Under the pieces are notes generated by a model. The model saw only the letters and a program-made list of their open reading frames with translations. It searched no databases and was not told where the DNA came from. The position numbers and the translations under genes are program-made. A DNA stretch of 64,000 bases from Microcebus murinus (Eukaryota; Chordata; Mammalia; Primates; Cheirogaleidae): the NCBI RefSeq assembly GCF_040939455.1, contig NC_134107.1, positions 12,401,537-12,465,536 on the forward strand, given 5' to 3'. Positions 13,861-53,650 of this stretch are shown here, piece by piece (position 1 is the first letter of the stretch; each line of letters starts with the position of its first letter).

Positions 13861-14389
13861 ATAAATGAGATAAAAGAGTAAAATAAGTCCTTTCTCACCT
13901 GATTTAGGATATAATGTTGCTTATCCCAGGGTTATGTCATATCACCCTCAAATTTTACTCCCCACTTGTAATGTTCAAAGTATTTCTATCCTATCTTTGC
14001 ACTTCTCTCCAAGCCCTTTAAGATTCCTCGATGGTATCCTGGGGGGGGTGTGTAACTATATACTATTATACATTACATCCTATTAATTATATATGTTATG
14101 TGTTATATAAAATATTATATGTTATGTTTTGCATATACCACTGTTGTTTGACTCAATTCTCTGAAAGCCACCATTTACCCTTTTGCAGTTTCCAAACATA
14201 AATTCTCAGCACCACGTTCCATGTGATTTCTACTCTGTGCCTGTTCCTGCTGGCCTATAGAATGCATGTGACCTACTCACCCTGTGTGTGCCAACAACCG
14301 AGTACAACTGGACCTTGGCATTAACCTCTGCCATCATTTCACACTAACAAACATCTCTTCAGCTGCAACATAAAACTGGCCCACAGTTA

Positions 14390-14515
14390 ACTGTTACTTA
14401 CTAGCTTTGTGATGCTGGCAAATCACTTACTCCTCTGAGTTCATGGAATCCTCACCCGTAAAATGAGATTAACAATGTCTCTCTCATAAATTGGAAGGCA
14501 CTATGTAAATATCGT
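14390..14515 (+). mobile_element. MIR fragment
   Basis: ACTAGCTTTGTGATGCTGGC, CTCACCCGTAAAATGAGATT and GGCACTATGTAAATATC fit the MIR core and tail in order. Confidence 0.6.
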
Positions 14516-15154
14516 ATTCTTATTTTAAGATAGCTTTTTTTCTTCACTGCAACCGTGGACTTGGGGTGGAGACCTGGGCTGGACTGAATCTGCCCTGGCC
14601 ATTTAGGGGAGGGCTTTCCCTGAACATACCATGTCCCTCTCTGAGCTTGCATATGAGCATGTGTGAAATTAAGGTAGCAATACCAATGGCTCACAGATTG
14701 CCGCCATCATTACGTGACATAGCAAAGGTCAAAGGGCTATCCCAGAGCAGGTGCACAGTACGTGGTACTTCAGCTGAGAGCTCCTTCAGATCGCAGACTG
14801 GTCTGGGGGCTGCCCGGTGGCCCTTCCCTGACTGGCCACTTGGACCAAGAGCTGCCCCACCCCTCACACAGGTAGCCCGGGTTTTTCTCCCACAGACTTA
14901 AATTTATATTGGGAGAACAGTATGTCACTGCATGGGACATCACATGTCTTTTATTCCCTAACTAAACCATTCCTTCAAGAGGACAAGCCACTCTAGAAAA
15001 TGATGACAAATCCTCCCCATCCCACCCTTTCAGGATAATAAGGTTTATTCACAGCTTAGCAGGAATCACATTAATTACATAGTATCTCACATTAAAGAAA
15101 ATAATGAACATTTATACTGTACTATATTGCTTACAAAACACAACTACATGATCT

Positions 15155-16420
15155 TTGTAAAAATAATAGCTTTATTGATATAATTTACCCTTTCAAAGTG
15201 TAAAATTTAGTGATTTTTAGTGTATTCACAATGTTACACAACCGTCACTGGTATCAAATTCCAAACCATTTTCAACCTCAAAAAGAAACCCTATACCCAT
15301 TAGCAGTCACCCCTGTTCTTCTCTCCCTCACCCCTGGCAACAGCAATCTATTTCCTGACTCTATTGGTTTGCCTGTTCTGGACATTTCATAAAAATGGAA
15401 TTATACAATATGTAACCTTTTGTGTCTGGCTCTTTTCACCACACATAATGCTTTCAAAGCTCACCCATGTTGTGGCATGTATCCGTGATGGCTAGATAAA
15501 ATCCCATCGTATGCATATATTACATTTTATTCATCTATCCTTTGGTCAGTGGATATTTCAATTATTGCCACTCTTTGAATAGTAAAAATAGTGCTGCTAT
15601 GAACATTCTTGTAGAAGTATTTGTGTATACATATGCTTTCAGTTCTCTTGGGTATATACCTAGGAGGGGAATTGCAATTCTATGTTTAGCTGTTTGAGGA
15701 ACTTTCAGACTGTTTTCCACTGCAGATGCACCATTTTGCATTTCCACCAGCATGTTTAAAGGTTCAGATTTCTCCACATCCTCAACAGCATTTGTTATCA
15801 TTCATCTTATATTACAGCCATCCCAGTGGCTATGAAGTGATATGATAGGCATTTCCCTAATGATTACTAATGTGATCGAGCATTTTCTATGTGTTTATTG
15901 GCTACTGGTATACCTTCTTTGGAGAAATGTCTGTTTTAGGCCTTTGCCCATTTTTGCCCATAGTTTGTCTTTTTGTCATTAAGTTGTAAGAGTACTTACC
16001 AGGCACAGTGGCTCATTCCTGTAATCCCAGAACTTTGGGAGGCTGAGCGAGGTGGGAGGATCACTTGAAGCCAGGAATATGAGAGCAGCCTGGGCAACAT
16101 AGCAAGACCCCATCTTTATAAAAAAAAATTCAAAAAATAGGTGGGTGTGGACCTGTAGTACCAGTACTCTGAAGGCTGAGGTGGGAGAATCACTTGAGCC
16201 CAGGAGTCCAAGGCTACAGTGAACTATGGTAATGCCACTGCACTCTAGTTTGGGCAACAGAGGGAGACCCTGTTGCAAAAAAAAAAAAAAAGAGTTCTTT
16301 ATATGTTCTAGATACTAGAACTTTATCAAATACATGATTTGCAAATGCTTTCTCCCATTCTATGAATTTTCACTTTCTTGTGTCCTTTGATACACAGAAG
16401 TTTTTAATATGTGATATTTA
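15155..16420 (-). mobile_element. L1 3' segment, antisense, split by an Alu
   Basis: The + strand reads as the complement of the end of L1 ORF2 and its 3' UTR (TTATTGATATAATTTACC, CCCATTAGCAGTCACCCCTG, CTTGGGTATATACCTAGGAG, TTTGCCCATTTTTGCCCATAG). An Alu at 15999-16291 interrupts it, after which the L1 resumes (TATGTTCTAGATACTAGAAC). The frames over it are remnants only. Confidence 0.85.
15999..16291 (+). mobile_element. Alu, old type, inside L1
   Basis: ACCAGGCACAGTGGCTCATTC to a poly(A) tail; no lineage linker. AAGAGTACTT before it and AAGAGTTCTT after it are a slightly diverged target duplication. Confidence 0.88.
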
Positions 16421-16619
16421 AAAATAAATGTTTGTCATTATAAAAGTGACACATTTTATTACACCCATGAGTTAAAGGAGAAAATCATTCCCTTGTGGTA
16501 TTGGGTGCAATTCAGTAGTCATTCCTAATAAACTCTCTAAGTAAAATAAAACTAGAAGAAAACAACTAAACCCTAATTATGCATTCTTAACACAAACCAG
16601 TAGTAACCATCAAACCAAG

Positions 16620-17669
<1,050 letters not shown>

Positions 17670-17972
17670 GCTTCAACAGTTTTTAAAAGTTACTAAACAG
17701 CTCTTTGAAGCAAAGGCTACTAAGTGCTTACCTAGCACTAACTTTCCCTTCTTTCTTTACTGACAAAATTTGCATATTAGTGGCATAGCCATGTGTCTCC
17801 ACAATAATATTATAACATAAACTCACATTTACCAGCCTCCCTTAAAGATATGGTTATCTGACTAAAATATTATCAAAACTTTTTGGGAAGGACTTCTAGA
17901 AACACTCCTTCAGAAAGATAAAGGTTTAGAAAAGTCATTTTCTTTTTCTGTTTTGTTTCATTTCTTTTTTTC

Positions 17973-18312
<340 letters not shown>

Positions 18313-18648
18313 CTTTTTTTTTTTTTTTTTTTTTGAGACAGAGTCTCACTCTGTTGGCCAGGCTAGAGTGCTGTGACGTCAGCCTAGCTCACAGCAACCT
18401 CAAACTCCTGGGCTCAAGCGATCCTCCTGCCTCAGCCTCCCAAATAGCTGGGACTACAGGCATGCGCCACCATGCCCGGCTAAGTTTTTCTATAGATTTG
18501 TAGTTGGCCAGTTGATTTCTTTCTATTTATAGTAGAGACGGGGTCTTGCTCTTGCTCAGGATGGTCTCAAACTCCTTAGCTCAAACAATCCTCCCGCCTG
18601 GGCCTCCCAGAGTGCTAGGATTACAGGCATGAGCCACCTCGCCCAGCC
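18313..18648 (-). mobile_element. Full-length Alu, host of the nested Alu
   Basis: A reverse-strand Alu ending CTCGCCCAGCC. The duplication TCATTTCTTTTTTTC at 17958-17972 and 18649-18663 encloses both this Alu and the preceding one, so this one came first. Confidence 0.88.
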
Positions 18649-19019
18649 TCATTTCTTTTTTTCCTCTCTCTTTTTTTTTTAATTCTTTTTAAAATATTGA
18701 TTGATTGCTCTTTCCGCTTCCTGTTCCTCCTTTCTGCTACCTGGAATGGAATGTGAACATGATGGCTGGAATTCCAGATGCCAAATTGGGCTATGAGGTT
18801 ACCTTATGGATAGAGGACAATTTGAGGACAGTGGAACACAAAGACAGGATCCAGTTCCTGATGAACAGGAGGCTACCATATCAGCCCAGAGCTACCTATC
18901 TCTGGAATTCTTTTATCTAACAGAGAAATAAACTCCTGTTTTGTCCAAGCCACTGTTGTTTTAGGATTTGACTATGTTACTCATCCAAAACCCACTTGAT
19001 ATACTACTACATGTAAACA

Positions 19020-19640
19020 AAATATTATGACACAGAAAATCAAAGTAATAATATTATTGACACAGAAAAGACAACAAATAAATCAATGGAATAAAATAGA
19101 AAACCCAGAAACAGATCAAAATATTTATGGAGACTTGATACATGAAAAAAAGATCATAGTTTGGTGAATGTTTTATATACTAAAAGTAACTGCTATTGGC
19201 TGTTTGTCTGAAAGAAAACAAAGCTAAATCCTTCCTCACATCATAAATAGTTTTGTGGATTAAAATGCAAAGTAATTAAATTATTAAAAGAAAAATTAGG
19301 CTGGGTGCAGTGGCTCACCCCTCTAATATCAGTACTTTGGGAGGCTGAGGCAGGAGGATCACTTAAGCCCACGAGTTGGAGGTTATAGTGAGCTGTGATT
19401 GCACCACTGCACTCCAGCTGGCCAAGAGAGTGAGATCTTGTTTCTAAAAAAAATTAAAAGCATTTTTTAAAAAAGAAGCATTAAGAGAATATTTACATAA
19501 GCTTAGGTTGAAGAGAACTTACTAAGCAAAGCAAGAAACCTAAAAGCCATAAAGGAAATGACTGACAAAAAGACTAAAATTTTGTGTGGTAGAAGCTACA
19601 AAGTTAAAAGTCAGGTTGAAAAAAAATTTTTTTAATCAGA
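19020..19640 (+). mobile_element. Old L1 ORF2 remnant, split by an Alu monomer
   Basis: AATAAAATAGAAAACCCAGA, ATTTATGGAGACTTGATAC and, after the monomer at 19291-19449, AAAAGCCATAAAGGAAATG follow L1 ORF2 order on the sense strand. It is fully decayed. Confidence 0.6.
19291..19449 (+). mobile_element. Alu-type monomer
   Basis: About 160 bp: GGCTGGGTGCAGTGGCTCAC runs straight to GTGAGCTGTGATTGCACCAC and ends in AAAAAAA. This is a single arm, not a dimer. Confidence 0.75.
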
Positions 19641-19641
19641 T

Positions 19642-19804
19642 TGGCTGGGTGTGGTGGCTTGAGCCTGTAATCTCAGCCACTTGGGAGGCTGAGGAAGGAG
19701 GATTGCTAGAGCCCAGGACTTTGAGGATGTAGTGAGCTATGATCATACCACTGCACTCCACCCTGAGCAACAGACTGTGACCCTGTCTCAAAAAAAAAAA
19801 AAAA
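19642..19804 (+). mobile_element. Alu-type monomer
   Basis: About 160 bp: GGCTGGGTGTGGTGGCTTGAG to GTGACCCTGTCTC plus poly(A). It is single-armed, like its neighbour at 19291. Confidence 0.75.
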
Positions 19805-19931
19805 GTAAATCATTATATATTTTAATCACATGTGCAAATACCTTCACAGCAACATACAGACTCACAGTTGACCAAAACCAAAAACATCAATAGCCTAGCC
19901 TTTTTGACACATTAAAAAAAAAAAAAATCAG

Positions 19932-20215
19932 GCCAGGCATGGTGGCTCACACCTATCATCCTAGCACTTTGGGAGGCCGAGGCAGGAGGATCATTTGAGC
20001 GAAGGAGTTCAAAACCAGCCTGAGCAACATATCGAGACCCCATCTCTATAAAAAATTTAAAAATTAGCTGGGCATGGTGGCACATACCTGCTATAGTCCC
20101 AGCTATTCAGGCTGAGCTAGGAGGATCGCTTCAGCCAAGGAGTTTGAGGTTGCAGTGACCTCTAGCCCAGGCAACAGATTAAGACCCTATATCAAAAACA
20201 AAAACAAAAACAAAG
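19932..20215 (+). mobile_element. Alu, old type
   Basis: GGCCAGGCATGGTGGCTCACACC to a (CAAAAA)n tail; a diverged dimer without the lineage linker. Confidence 0.85.
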
Positions 20216-20384
20216 CCTGATGTTGCATAACTCTGTGAATATACTTTTAAAAAATTAAATTCCTTAAATGGACAAATCATATGGTGTGTTCATTATATCT
20301 CACTAAAGCTGCTTTTAATAAAAGATCAGGTTGGGAAAAATATGTACGTAATACATTTGCTATCCAGTAATCACTGTCTACAGC

Positions 20385-20700
20385 AGGAATCTGCAAATGT
20401 TTTCTGTAAACAGCCAGATAGTAAATATTTGAGGCATAAGGGCTCTGTTGCAACTCTGTGTAGTGCAAAAGCAGCCATAGATAACACATAAACAAATGAG
20501 CATGGTTGTGTTTCAATAAAATTTGATGGATGTTGAAATTTAGATTTCATATGTCTACACATCACAAAATATTATTTTTCTTTTGTTTTTTTCCAACCAT
20601 TTAAAATGTAAAAATGATTCTTAATTTGCAGGCCTCACAGAAACAAGCGCCAGAACAAGTGGCAGAATTTGGCCTGAGAATTAGTTTGCAACCCTTGCTC
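20385..20700 (+). mobile_element. hAT-type DNA transposon fossil
   Basis: TTTTCTGTAAACAGCCAGATAG, GCATAAGGGCTCTGTTGCAA, AAAGCAGCCATAGATAACAC and TTTCAATAAAATTTGATGG are the ordered phrases of a common MER/Charlie-type hAT element. A second copy is at 37870-38060. Confidence 0.65.
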
Positions 20701-20830
20701 TATGACATACAACGAATTCCTGATACTTGCTAAGAAAAAGCAAAAGACAAAGGATGTAAATGTGCAAGTTGCAGAAAAGGAAATCCAAGTGGTCAATAAA
20801 CATTTGTAACAAGACGTGGAATGAGTTTTC
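20701..20830 (+). mobile_element. L1 ORF2 fragment
   Basis: GAAAAAGCAAAAGACAAAGG, then GAAAAGGAAATCCAAGTGG and TCAATAAACAT, follow L1 ORF2 near its 3' end. It is probably a continuation of the decayed L1 at 19020. Confidence 0.45.
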
Positions 20831-20999
20831 CTGTTGTCTTAAGATATGACAAATGAGCCCACATCATAAAGAGAGGCTTTTAACATGCTCTTGAAAACTT
20901 TCCATTAGAGACCAGAACCAGTGCTTTGAATATCAACTCCCATTGTCCACCTCCAGACAATTGATAACTGAAAGAAGTATTGGAAAGGGTGTGAGGGCC

Positions 21000-21096
21000 A
21001 GTGTCTAATGAGCTAGGTGTCATACCTAATGAGTAGGTATGACATACCTAATGTCATACCTAATGAGCAGGCATGACACCTAGCTCATTAGACACT
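21000..21096. repeat. Nested inverted repeat (24-bp perfect arms)
   Basis: The arm at 21000-21023 is the exact reverse complement of 21073-21096. The 49-bp spacer holds a further palindrome (TAGGTATG at 21034-21041, CATACCTA at 21043-21050). GTCATACCTAATGAG occurs as direct copies at 21019-21033 and 21053-21067. It can form a cruciform or RNA hairpin. It matches no transposon end I know. Confidence 0.95.
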
Positions 21097-21210
21097 CAGA
21101 GGAGATCACTGTCTAACTCCTTCTCCTCTATACATTATTTTTAGTAATTATTATGAAATGAAACTAAACCCAATGTTAAAGGTATTAGATATTTCAAAAC
21201 AGATCCAGCC

Positions 21211-21571
<361 letters not shown>

Positions 21572-21718
21572 TCAATAACCTCCTATTTCACTGTTTTTCT
21601 TTGTTATGCTCCACTAGGTCAATGTCTTTCGTGTTGGGTCAGTGTCTCTCTTCACACTAATCCAGGTACTTCTGTAAAGGGATTTTGGTGATGTAATGTA
21701 AAAAAGGTCCCAAATCAG

Positions 21719-22062
<344 letters not shown>

Positions 22063-22079
22063 TTAAAAAAGGGACATTA

Positions 22080-22160
22080 TTGGCCAGGATTTTGAGACCA
22101 GCCTAGGCAAAATAACATTACCTCATCTCTACAAATAATTAAAAATTAAAAAAATTTTAA
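22080..22160 (+). mobile_element. Alu fragment
   Basis: TTTTGAGACCAGCCTAGGCA and TCATCTCTACAAATAATTAA are the middle of a diverged Alu, with both ends missing. Confidence 0.6.
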
Positions 22161-22519
22161 AAAGCATTATCTGGGTGGGCCTGCCCTAATTATATTAGCT
22201 CTTTAAAAACAGAGTTCCTCTCTCTGGCTGGTGGAAGAAACCTCTAGGAAGAAATGCAGCTTGACCCCCAACACCTAGTATAGGGAATGCTGAGTCAAGA
22301 GGGATGGACATTTTTAAAACTCCTGATACATACTCCCTACTATTTTCTAGAAAGGCTCTACCACTCTAACATCCGGATAGCAAAGTAAGATGCCTACGGT
22401 AATTTGATCTAAGCTAAGCCAATGGAGATTGTCTCTCAAAGAATTAGGGAGTATTTCAGAGGGAGAACCCACTTCTCATCTTACAAAACTTTCTATTTTT
22501 GGTGACATACCCTCATTCC

Positions 22520-22645
22520 CAAGCATCCAGTCACCCAGTGGAAACCTCTACCTAGAAATCCCAAAGGCACCCAAACCTAACGTGTCCAGAACTAAATCAT
22601 TTCTCTCACCTTTCACCTCACATCTCCCCAACTGCCCCCATTCAT
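22520..22645 (+). mobile_element. L2 fragment
   Basis: AACCTAACGTGTCCAGAACT then AAATCATTTCTCTCACC resemble a segment of the LINE2 3' region. The piece is short and diverged. Confidence 0.45.
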
Positions 22646-22687
22646 AAAATAGATCCACCAAGTGACTGGCACCACGGTGATAATCAC

Positions 22688-22703
22688 GATAACCATGGCA
22701 ACC
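22688..22703. promoter_or_regulatory. RFX-type X-box candidate
   Basis: CGATAACCATGGCAAC is close to the palindromic X-box (GTTGCCATGGCAAC). It sits about 870 bp upstream of the POLA2 start codon. The motif match is visible; binding is inference. Confidence 0.3.
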
Positions 22704-23198
22704 AGATTTCCTACCGAAGCCTTTTTAGGATGACCCTAGGACACAGCAGGCAGAGATGACAAAGGGGTACAGACAAAGGGGTACTGCGGGGACTACACGT
22801 CCCTCCTCCTCCGTGCTGGTCACAGTAAGTTCGGGTCAGTCCAAGGCATGTACACGACAGCGCCGGCGCACCAAGGCACAGGACAAAAGGGTGACGAATA
22901 TGCGTCACGGAGCTTCGCAGAGCTTCCCAGAAAATAGGCATCCGCCGCTAGCAGAGAAGCTCACTTTCAGCGCGGGTGACCGAGTGATAGCGAATCCACC
23001 CGTCATTCCCGGCTATCTTGCCCTGGGGGAGAGAACTGCGCAGCCGCCGTAGTGCGGGCGGACCGCCAAGCGCGTGCGCACGAGCAGGAATGTTTGCGTT
23101 TGTGCGCCCTCAGACGCGCGTGCGCGTGCGCGTGCAGGGTCGGGGAATGCGCCGTGGGGAGCCAGGGGAAGGGGTGGGGTTGCGGGTCTCGAGGGTTT

Positions 23199-23212
23199 CG
23201 CGCATGCGTGCG
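23199..23212. promoter_or_regulatory. NRF1-like site
   Basis: CGCGCATGCGTGCG contains the GCGCATGCG core of the palindromic NRF1 site. NRF1 sites are common in CpG-island promoters of replication and mitochondrial genes. Confidence 0.55.
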
Positions 23213-23224
23213 CTGCACAAACCA

Positions 23225-23233
23225 TTTGGCGGG
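23225..23233. promoter_or_regulatory. E2F-like site
   Basis: TTTGGCGGG is the standard E2F half-site. Genes of the polymerase alpha-primase complex are known to be induced by E2F at G1/S, so the position about 330 bp upstream of the ATG makes sense. Confidence 0.6.
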
Positions 23234-23557
23234 TTTTTGCCGGCTGCCTAGTTCTGCCGCGGTCACTGAAAAGCTCAGCGGTAGCTTTTAGGAAGCTGGA
23301 GGTTCTTCCGAGAAGAGCGACCTCTCGAGATTTCTGCTTCCTCCCTTCGGGGCGTTTGGGGGCTACCCCCACATTTTTAAAAAAAGTATTTCTCTGTGAC
23401 TGGCAGCAGGGGCCTTCTGACGGACGGCCTGAGGTGTTGGGCCATTTGGTCACCTCCCGTCTCGGTCCGAGAAGGGTGAAAGGATAAGAAGGACCTTGTG
23501 AGTCTCTTGGGTGCAGGTCGAGCTGGGCTGGCTCCGCGGCCTCCCCACTGGACGACC

Positions 23558-50114
<26,557 letters not shown>

Positions 50115-50465
50115 GGCTTCTGTCCTCCGCCGTCCGTCCCCCGCTGTGCGGGCAGCAGACAGCTGAGATGGAGCCCTCTGACGGGACCAAATTGTCAGGT
50201 GCTAGAAGAAAGAAGGAGCCAGCCCCTGAGGGGTGGGCTGCGGGACAGGGCCATAGTGCGGACCTGTGTGGCAGGACCCTGCTGTGAGCCAAGCTTCTGT
50301 CTGGAAGGAAGCTCTTGCGTCTGAATGCAGACGTGGCGTCGAGAAGCGAGCTGGCTGTGGACACTGCATACTCAGAACAGACAAGAGGCTTTGCGATTTT
50401 CTACATGAATCAAACACAGAAACAACTTTTGGAGAAATAAAAATAAAATCAGAGTATAACTTCTG
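50115..50465 (+). other. POLA2: POLA2 3' UTR
   Basis: About 350 bases of unique sequence from the stop to shortly beyond the poly(A) signals. Cleavage is expected 10-30 bases after 50447, in or near TCAGAGTATAAC; the exact site is inferred. Confidence 0.75.
50436..50447 (+). terminator. POLA2: Tandem AATAAA polyadenylation signals
   Basis: Two canonical hexamers lie side by side (50436-50441 and 50442-50447), about 320 bases after the stop codon. A TTCTTCCACTTTCTTTTTTCC stretch further down could serve as the U-rich downstream element. Confidence 0.85.
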
Positions 50466-50469
50466 AGTC

Positions 50470-52810
50470 TAGTCTTTCTTCCACTTTCTTTTTTCCTGGT
50501 AGTGGACAAAGAGAGTCTCCTAATTGCCCTATGTCCAGAGAAGGCAGAGCGTCGGTCACACTGGGTTTCTGTCCAGCCGCTCGGCCCCACCCCTCGTCCT
50601 GAGGCTGCTCTGGCGGCCTCAGCTGAGAGGCACTGGGCTCAGGCCGGAGCTGGCTGCGGAGCGAGCAGCTGGCTCTGTGCCTGGCCCTCCCGGCGCAGCC
50701 CCTCACATGCGTGCTGTGGTCCGGCCTGACCTCTCCATCTGGAGGGGGTGGCTTCCCTGAGCTGTTCCAAAGCTGCAGTCCCTGGCGGCAGCCGCTCTGC
50801 CAAGCCGTGAGCAGCCGGGGCTCGCCTGGAGCCCAGAGCACTCAGACAAGGTCAGGCCGTCTGGGGGTCCCAGCACATCCCCAAACCCCTGCGTCCCATC
50901 TGGAGAAAGGCTGTCACTGGCCAAAGCTAGAAGGGTTTCTGCCCAAGGCTGGCAGCCTGTCCCACCTCATGTGCCAGAGCCAAGGCTGGAGCACCCCAGC
51001 CGTCAGGGCGAGGGAAGAGCGCGAGGGCGCAGTGAGGGGCCACTGCCTAAGCTTTGACTTTGAGATAAATAGGTGCCTGGCAGTGTACGGACTTGGCCTC
51101 CGCATCTCCATTTTGAGGTGAAATGGAATCAAGCTCCAGATCTGACCGGGGTTGGGCGAGGCGTCTCTAAACACAGGCGCTGCTGTTCTGTCTCGTTTGT
51201 TTTATAGGCGCCTCCTCTGAGGACAAGAATGAGAGACAAGCCCCGACTTGGGGAGTGGATTTTCCCTCCTGCCCCAGGTCTTCCACAGGTGAACCATCCC
51301 GCTGTGTCCCACGGGGGCAGCATGACAGTGCCAGCCTCCAGATGTTGCTATTTTGGAGCCCAGGCCCCGCCCACAACCTAACAACCTGATACCCCAGCTC
51401 AAGGATATCATTTGGGTTTCCACCAAGTCGAGCATCAGCTAAAACCCGCCTCTCCCTGCCCTGGGAAGCCCGTGCCTGGGAAGATTAGCCCGCAGCCTCC
51501 ACCACGATAAACAGGGGCTCTGCACACGTATCCTGCAGCCCTTATCGTGTGAGCCCACGTGTGGCTCTTCTGGGGGCCACACATGGCAATTAGTGCCATG
51601 TGGCTTCTGAAGAATCCTTATGGGGAATGGTAAGGTCTTTGTCCTCACCAGGCAAGGTACAGAGCCTCCTTCCCTCCTTCCTCGCACAGAAAGATCCAGA
51701 GGCCCAGGTGGCTTGTCGGGGTTGGCGCAGGGGGAGGAGTGCGCAGGGGAGGTGCCAGAAGGCAGCGGAAAGCAAGAGAGCTGGAGCTCCCTGTCGCTCA
51801 TGAATGGGAGCAAGCCTGGTTGCCTGGATACAAGTCGTGTGACTGTTGGAACCGATCCAGAGGGCGAGCAGGCATTTAAGAGATTCAAACAAAAAGCAAG
51901 CAGGATGCGAACCCCAGAGAGCAGATAGGTCAGGGCAGCCGTGCCTCTGCCACCAGATGTTCCTTTTTGCTCATCAGGAAGTCAGTGCCAAGCAACTGCC
52001 AGCTGATTGTCCTTGGGCCCCACTTCAGCTGTGTCACCAGTTTCCCGAAGTGTCTGTTATCCCCAGGCTCTTGCTCCCACCTGCTTTGGGATACACGGTC
52101 TTCGAAGGAGGCTCTGGGGGGGGGGGCGCGTGCAGAGTGCTAAGGAGGCCGGGCCTTCTGCCTCCCCCTGGTCTGGTTACAACCCCACCCTTGACACACG
52201 ATCCCAAGGGCGAAGTCCCGAGCTCCTGCCCAGAGTCTGCCTTCCACCCTGCCGCCCAGAGCTGCCCCAGCCTCTGCCTCACAGGGTGGCGCCTCTTCCT
52301 CACTCCATGAAGGCTCTGCCCCCCTGAACCCCTGGCCTGGCTGCCCTTCAGAATTTCAGTCTCTGCCAGGGTCAGGGGAGAGCTGCCGAGGGGAACAAAA
52401 GCCCCTCATAGCTCTTCTGCGTGGGAACCCAAGTGGGTGCCAAGAACAAAGCCAGGGAATTAGGGTCGTGAGTGGCACCCAGGGGCCGGAGGGCTGGGGT
52501 GGGGCCCCTCCACCCTGCCCTGCCTTCTGCAGCCACTCTGGACTTGCTGTTTCCTTTCCCTTGACCCAGGGTCACCCAGCCCAGCTCAGCCCAGCCCTGC
52601 CGCTTCCCCTGATGCTGGGAGTAGCCATTTGGGCTGATTTCTCACTGTGCGTTTGGTACACATTTCCCTTCCCCTGACCCTGGCCTCTTGGCCAAACCAC
52701 CCGAAAGCCATCCTGCTAGCACACATGTGGCCTCTGCCTCCAGGCTGCAAGCCCTGTAACTCTGCAAGGAATGCCTGGACTGCCTGGCAGGGAGGGATTT
52801 TTTAACATTT
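50470..52810. other. GC-rich intergenic stretch downstream of POLA2
   Basis: GC-rich, mostly unique-looking DNA with many overlapping frames on both strands (e.g. 50449-50841 minus, 50711-51121 plus, 51439-51888 minus). None has a domain or consistent codon pattern. An 11-12 base G run sits near 52118-52130. Confidence 0.4.
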
Positions 52811-52827
52811 AGAAAATGGTTAGTGAG

Positions 52828-53002
52828 GGTGGGGCACAGTGGCTCATGCCTGTAATCCCAACACTTTGGGAGGCTGAAGCAGGAGGATCACTTGAGCCCA
52901 GGAGTCCGAGGTTGCAGTGAGCTATGATGATGCCACTGTACTCTAGCCGGGGCAACAGAGCAAGACCCTGTCTCAAAAAAAAAAAAAGAAAAAAAGAAAG
53001 AA
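52828..53002 (+). mobile_element. Free Alu right-arm-type monomer
   Basis: About 155 bp plus tail: GGGTGGGGCACAGTGGCTCAT to AAGACCCTGTCTC, lacking a second arm. The 17-bp duplication AGAAAATGGTTAGTGAG (52811-52827 and about 53003-53019) is perfect, proving it inserted as a monomer. Confidence 0.88.
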
Positions 53003-53034
53003 AGAAAATGGTTAGTGAGATACAATAAATAACA

Positions 53035-53525
53035 TAAACTTCCTTTTTAAAGTGTATGATGATTCAGTGATTTTGCTAGATTCACAATGTTGTGCAAACC
53101 TTACCACCATCTAATTCCAGAGTATTTTCACCACAACAAAAAAGCCCTGCACCCATTAGCAGTCACTTATCACTTCTTCCCCACTCCCATTCCCTGGCAG
53201 CCAATCATTTTTCTTCTCTATAGATTTGCCTATGCTGTGCATTTCGTTAAATGGAGTCATGAAAACACATGGCCTTTTCTGTCTGGTTTCTTTCACTTAG
53301 CTTACTGGGTTCAGGGGCGATCCATGCAGTAGCATGCATCAGTTTACATCATTCCTTTTTATGGCTGAATAGGGTTCCATTGTATGGCTACACCGTATTT
53401 TGTTTATGCGTTCATCCATTGTTGGGTTGTTTCCACTTGTTGGCTATTATGAATAGCAGACACTTATGTACAAGTTTTTGTGTGAACACTTGTTTTCAGT
53501 TCTCTTGAGTATATACCTAGGAATG
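53035..53525 (-). mobile_element. L1 3' segment, antisense
   Basis: CCCATTAGCAGTCACTTATC, TTTTTATGGCTGAATAGGGT, TTGAGTATATACCTAGGAAT on +: the complement of the L1 ORF2 end and 3' UTR, as at 15155. The frames 53087-53508 lie in it. Confidence 0.85.
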
Positions 53526-53539
53526 GGGGGCTTTAGGTT

Positions 53540-53650
53540 TATGAAGGAAGAAAAGGCAAAGAGGGAGAGAAAGGGAAGGAGGGAAGAAAGGGAGGAAGGG
53601 AGAAAAAGAAAAGAGGAAAGGAAGAAGGAGGGGAGGGAAGAAGTGGCAGG
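53540..53650. repeat. Polypurine tract with mirror repeat
   Basis: About 110 bases almost purely A and G. A 14-nt arm at 53572-53585 (AGGGAAGGAGGGAA) is mirrored at 53588-53601 (AAGGGAGGAAGGGA), the layout that can form an intramolecular triplex. Confidence 0.9.

Noticed and set aside
18705..18920. 71-codon frame followed by AATAAA
   Set aside because: The sequence matches an ancient LTR/MER-type repeat whose own poly(A) signal is the AATAAA; not a small gene.
51439..51888. 149-codon minus-strand frame and overlapping frames on both strands
   Set aside because: Frames overlap on both strands of GC-rich DNA without any domain.
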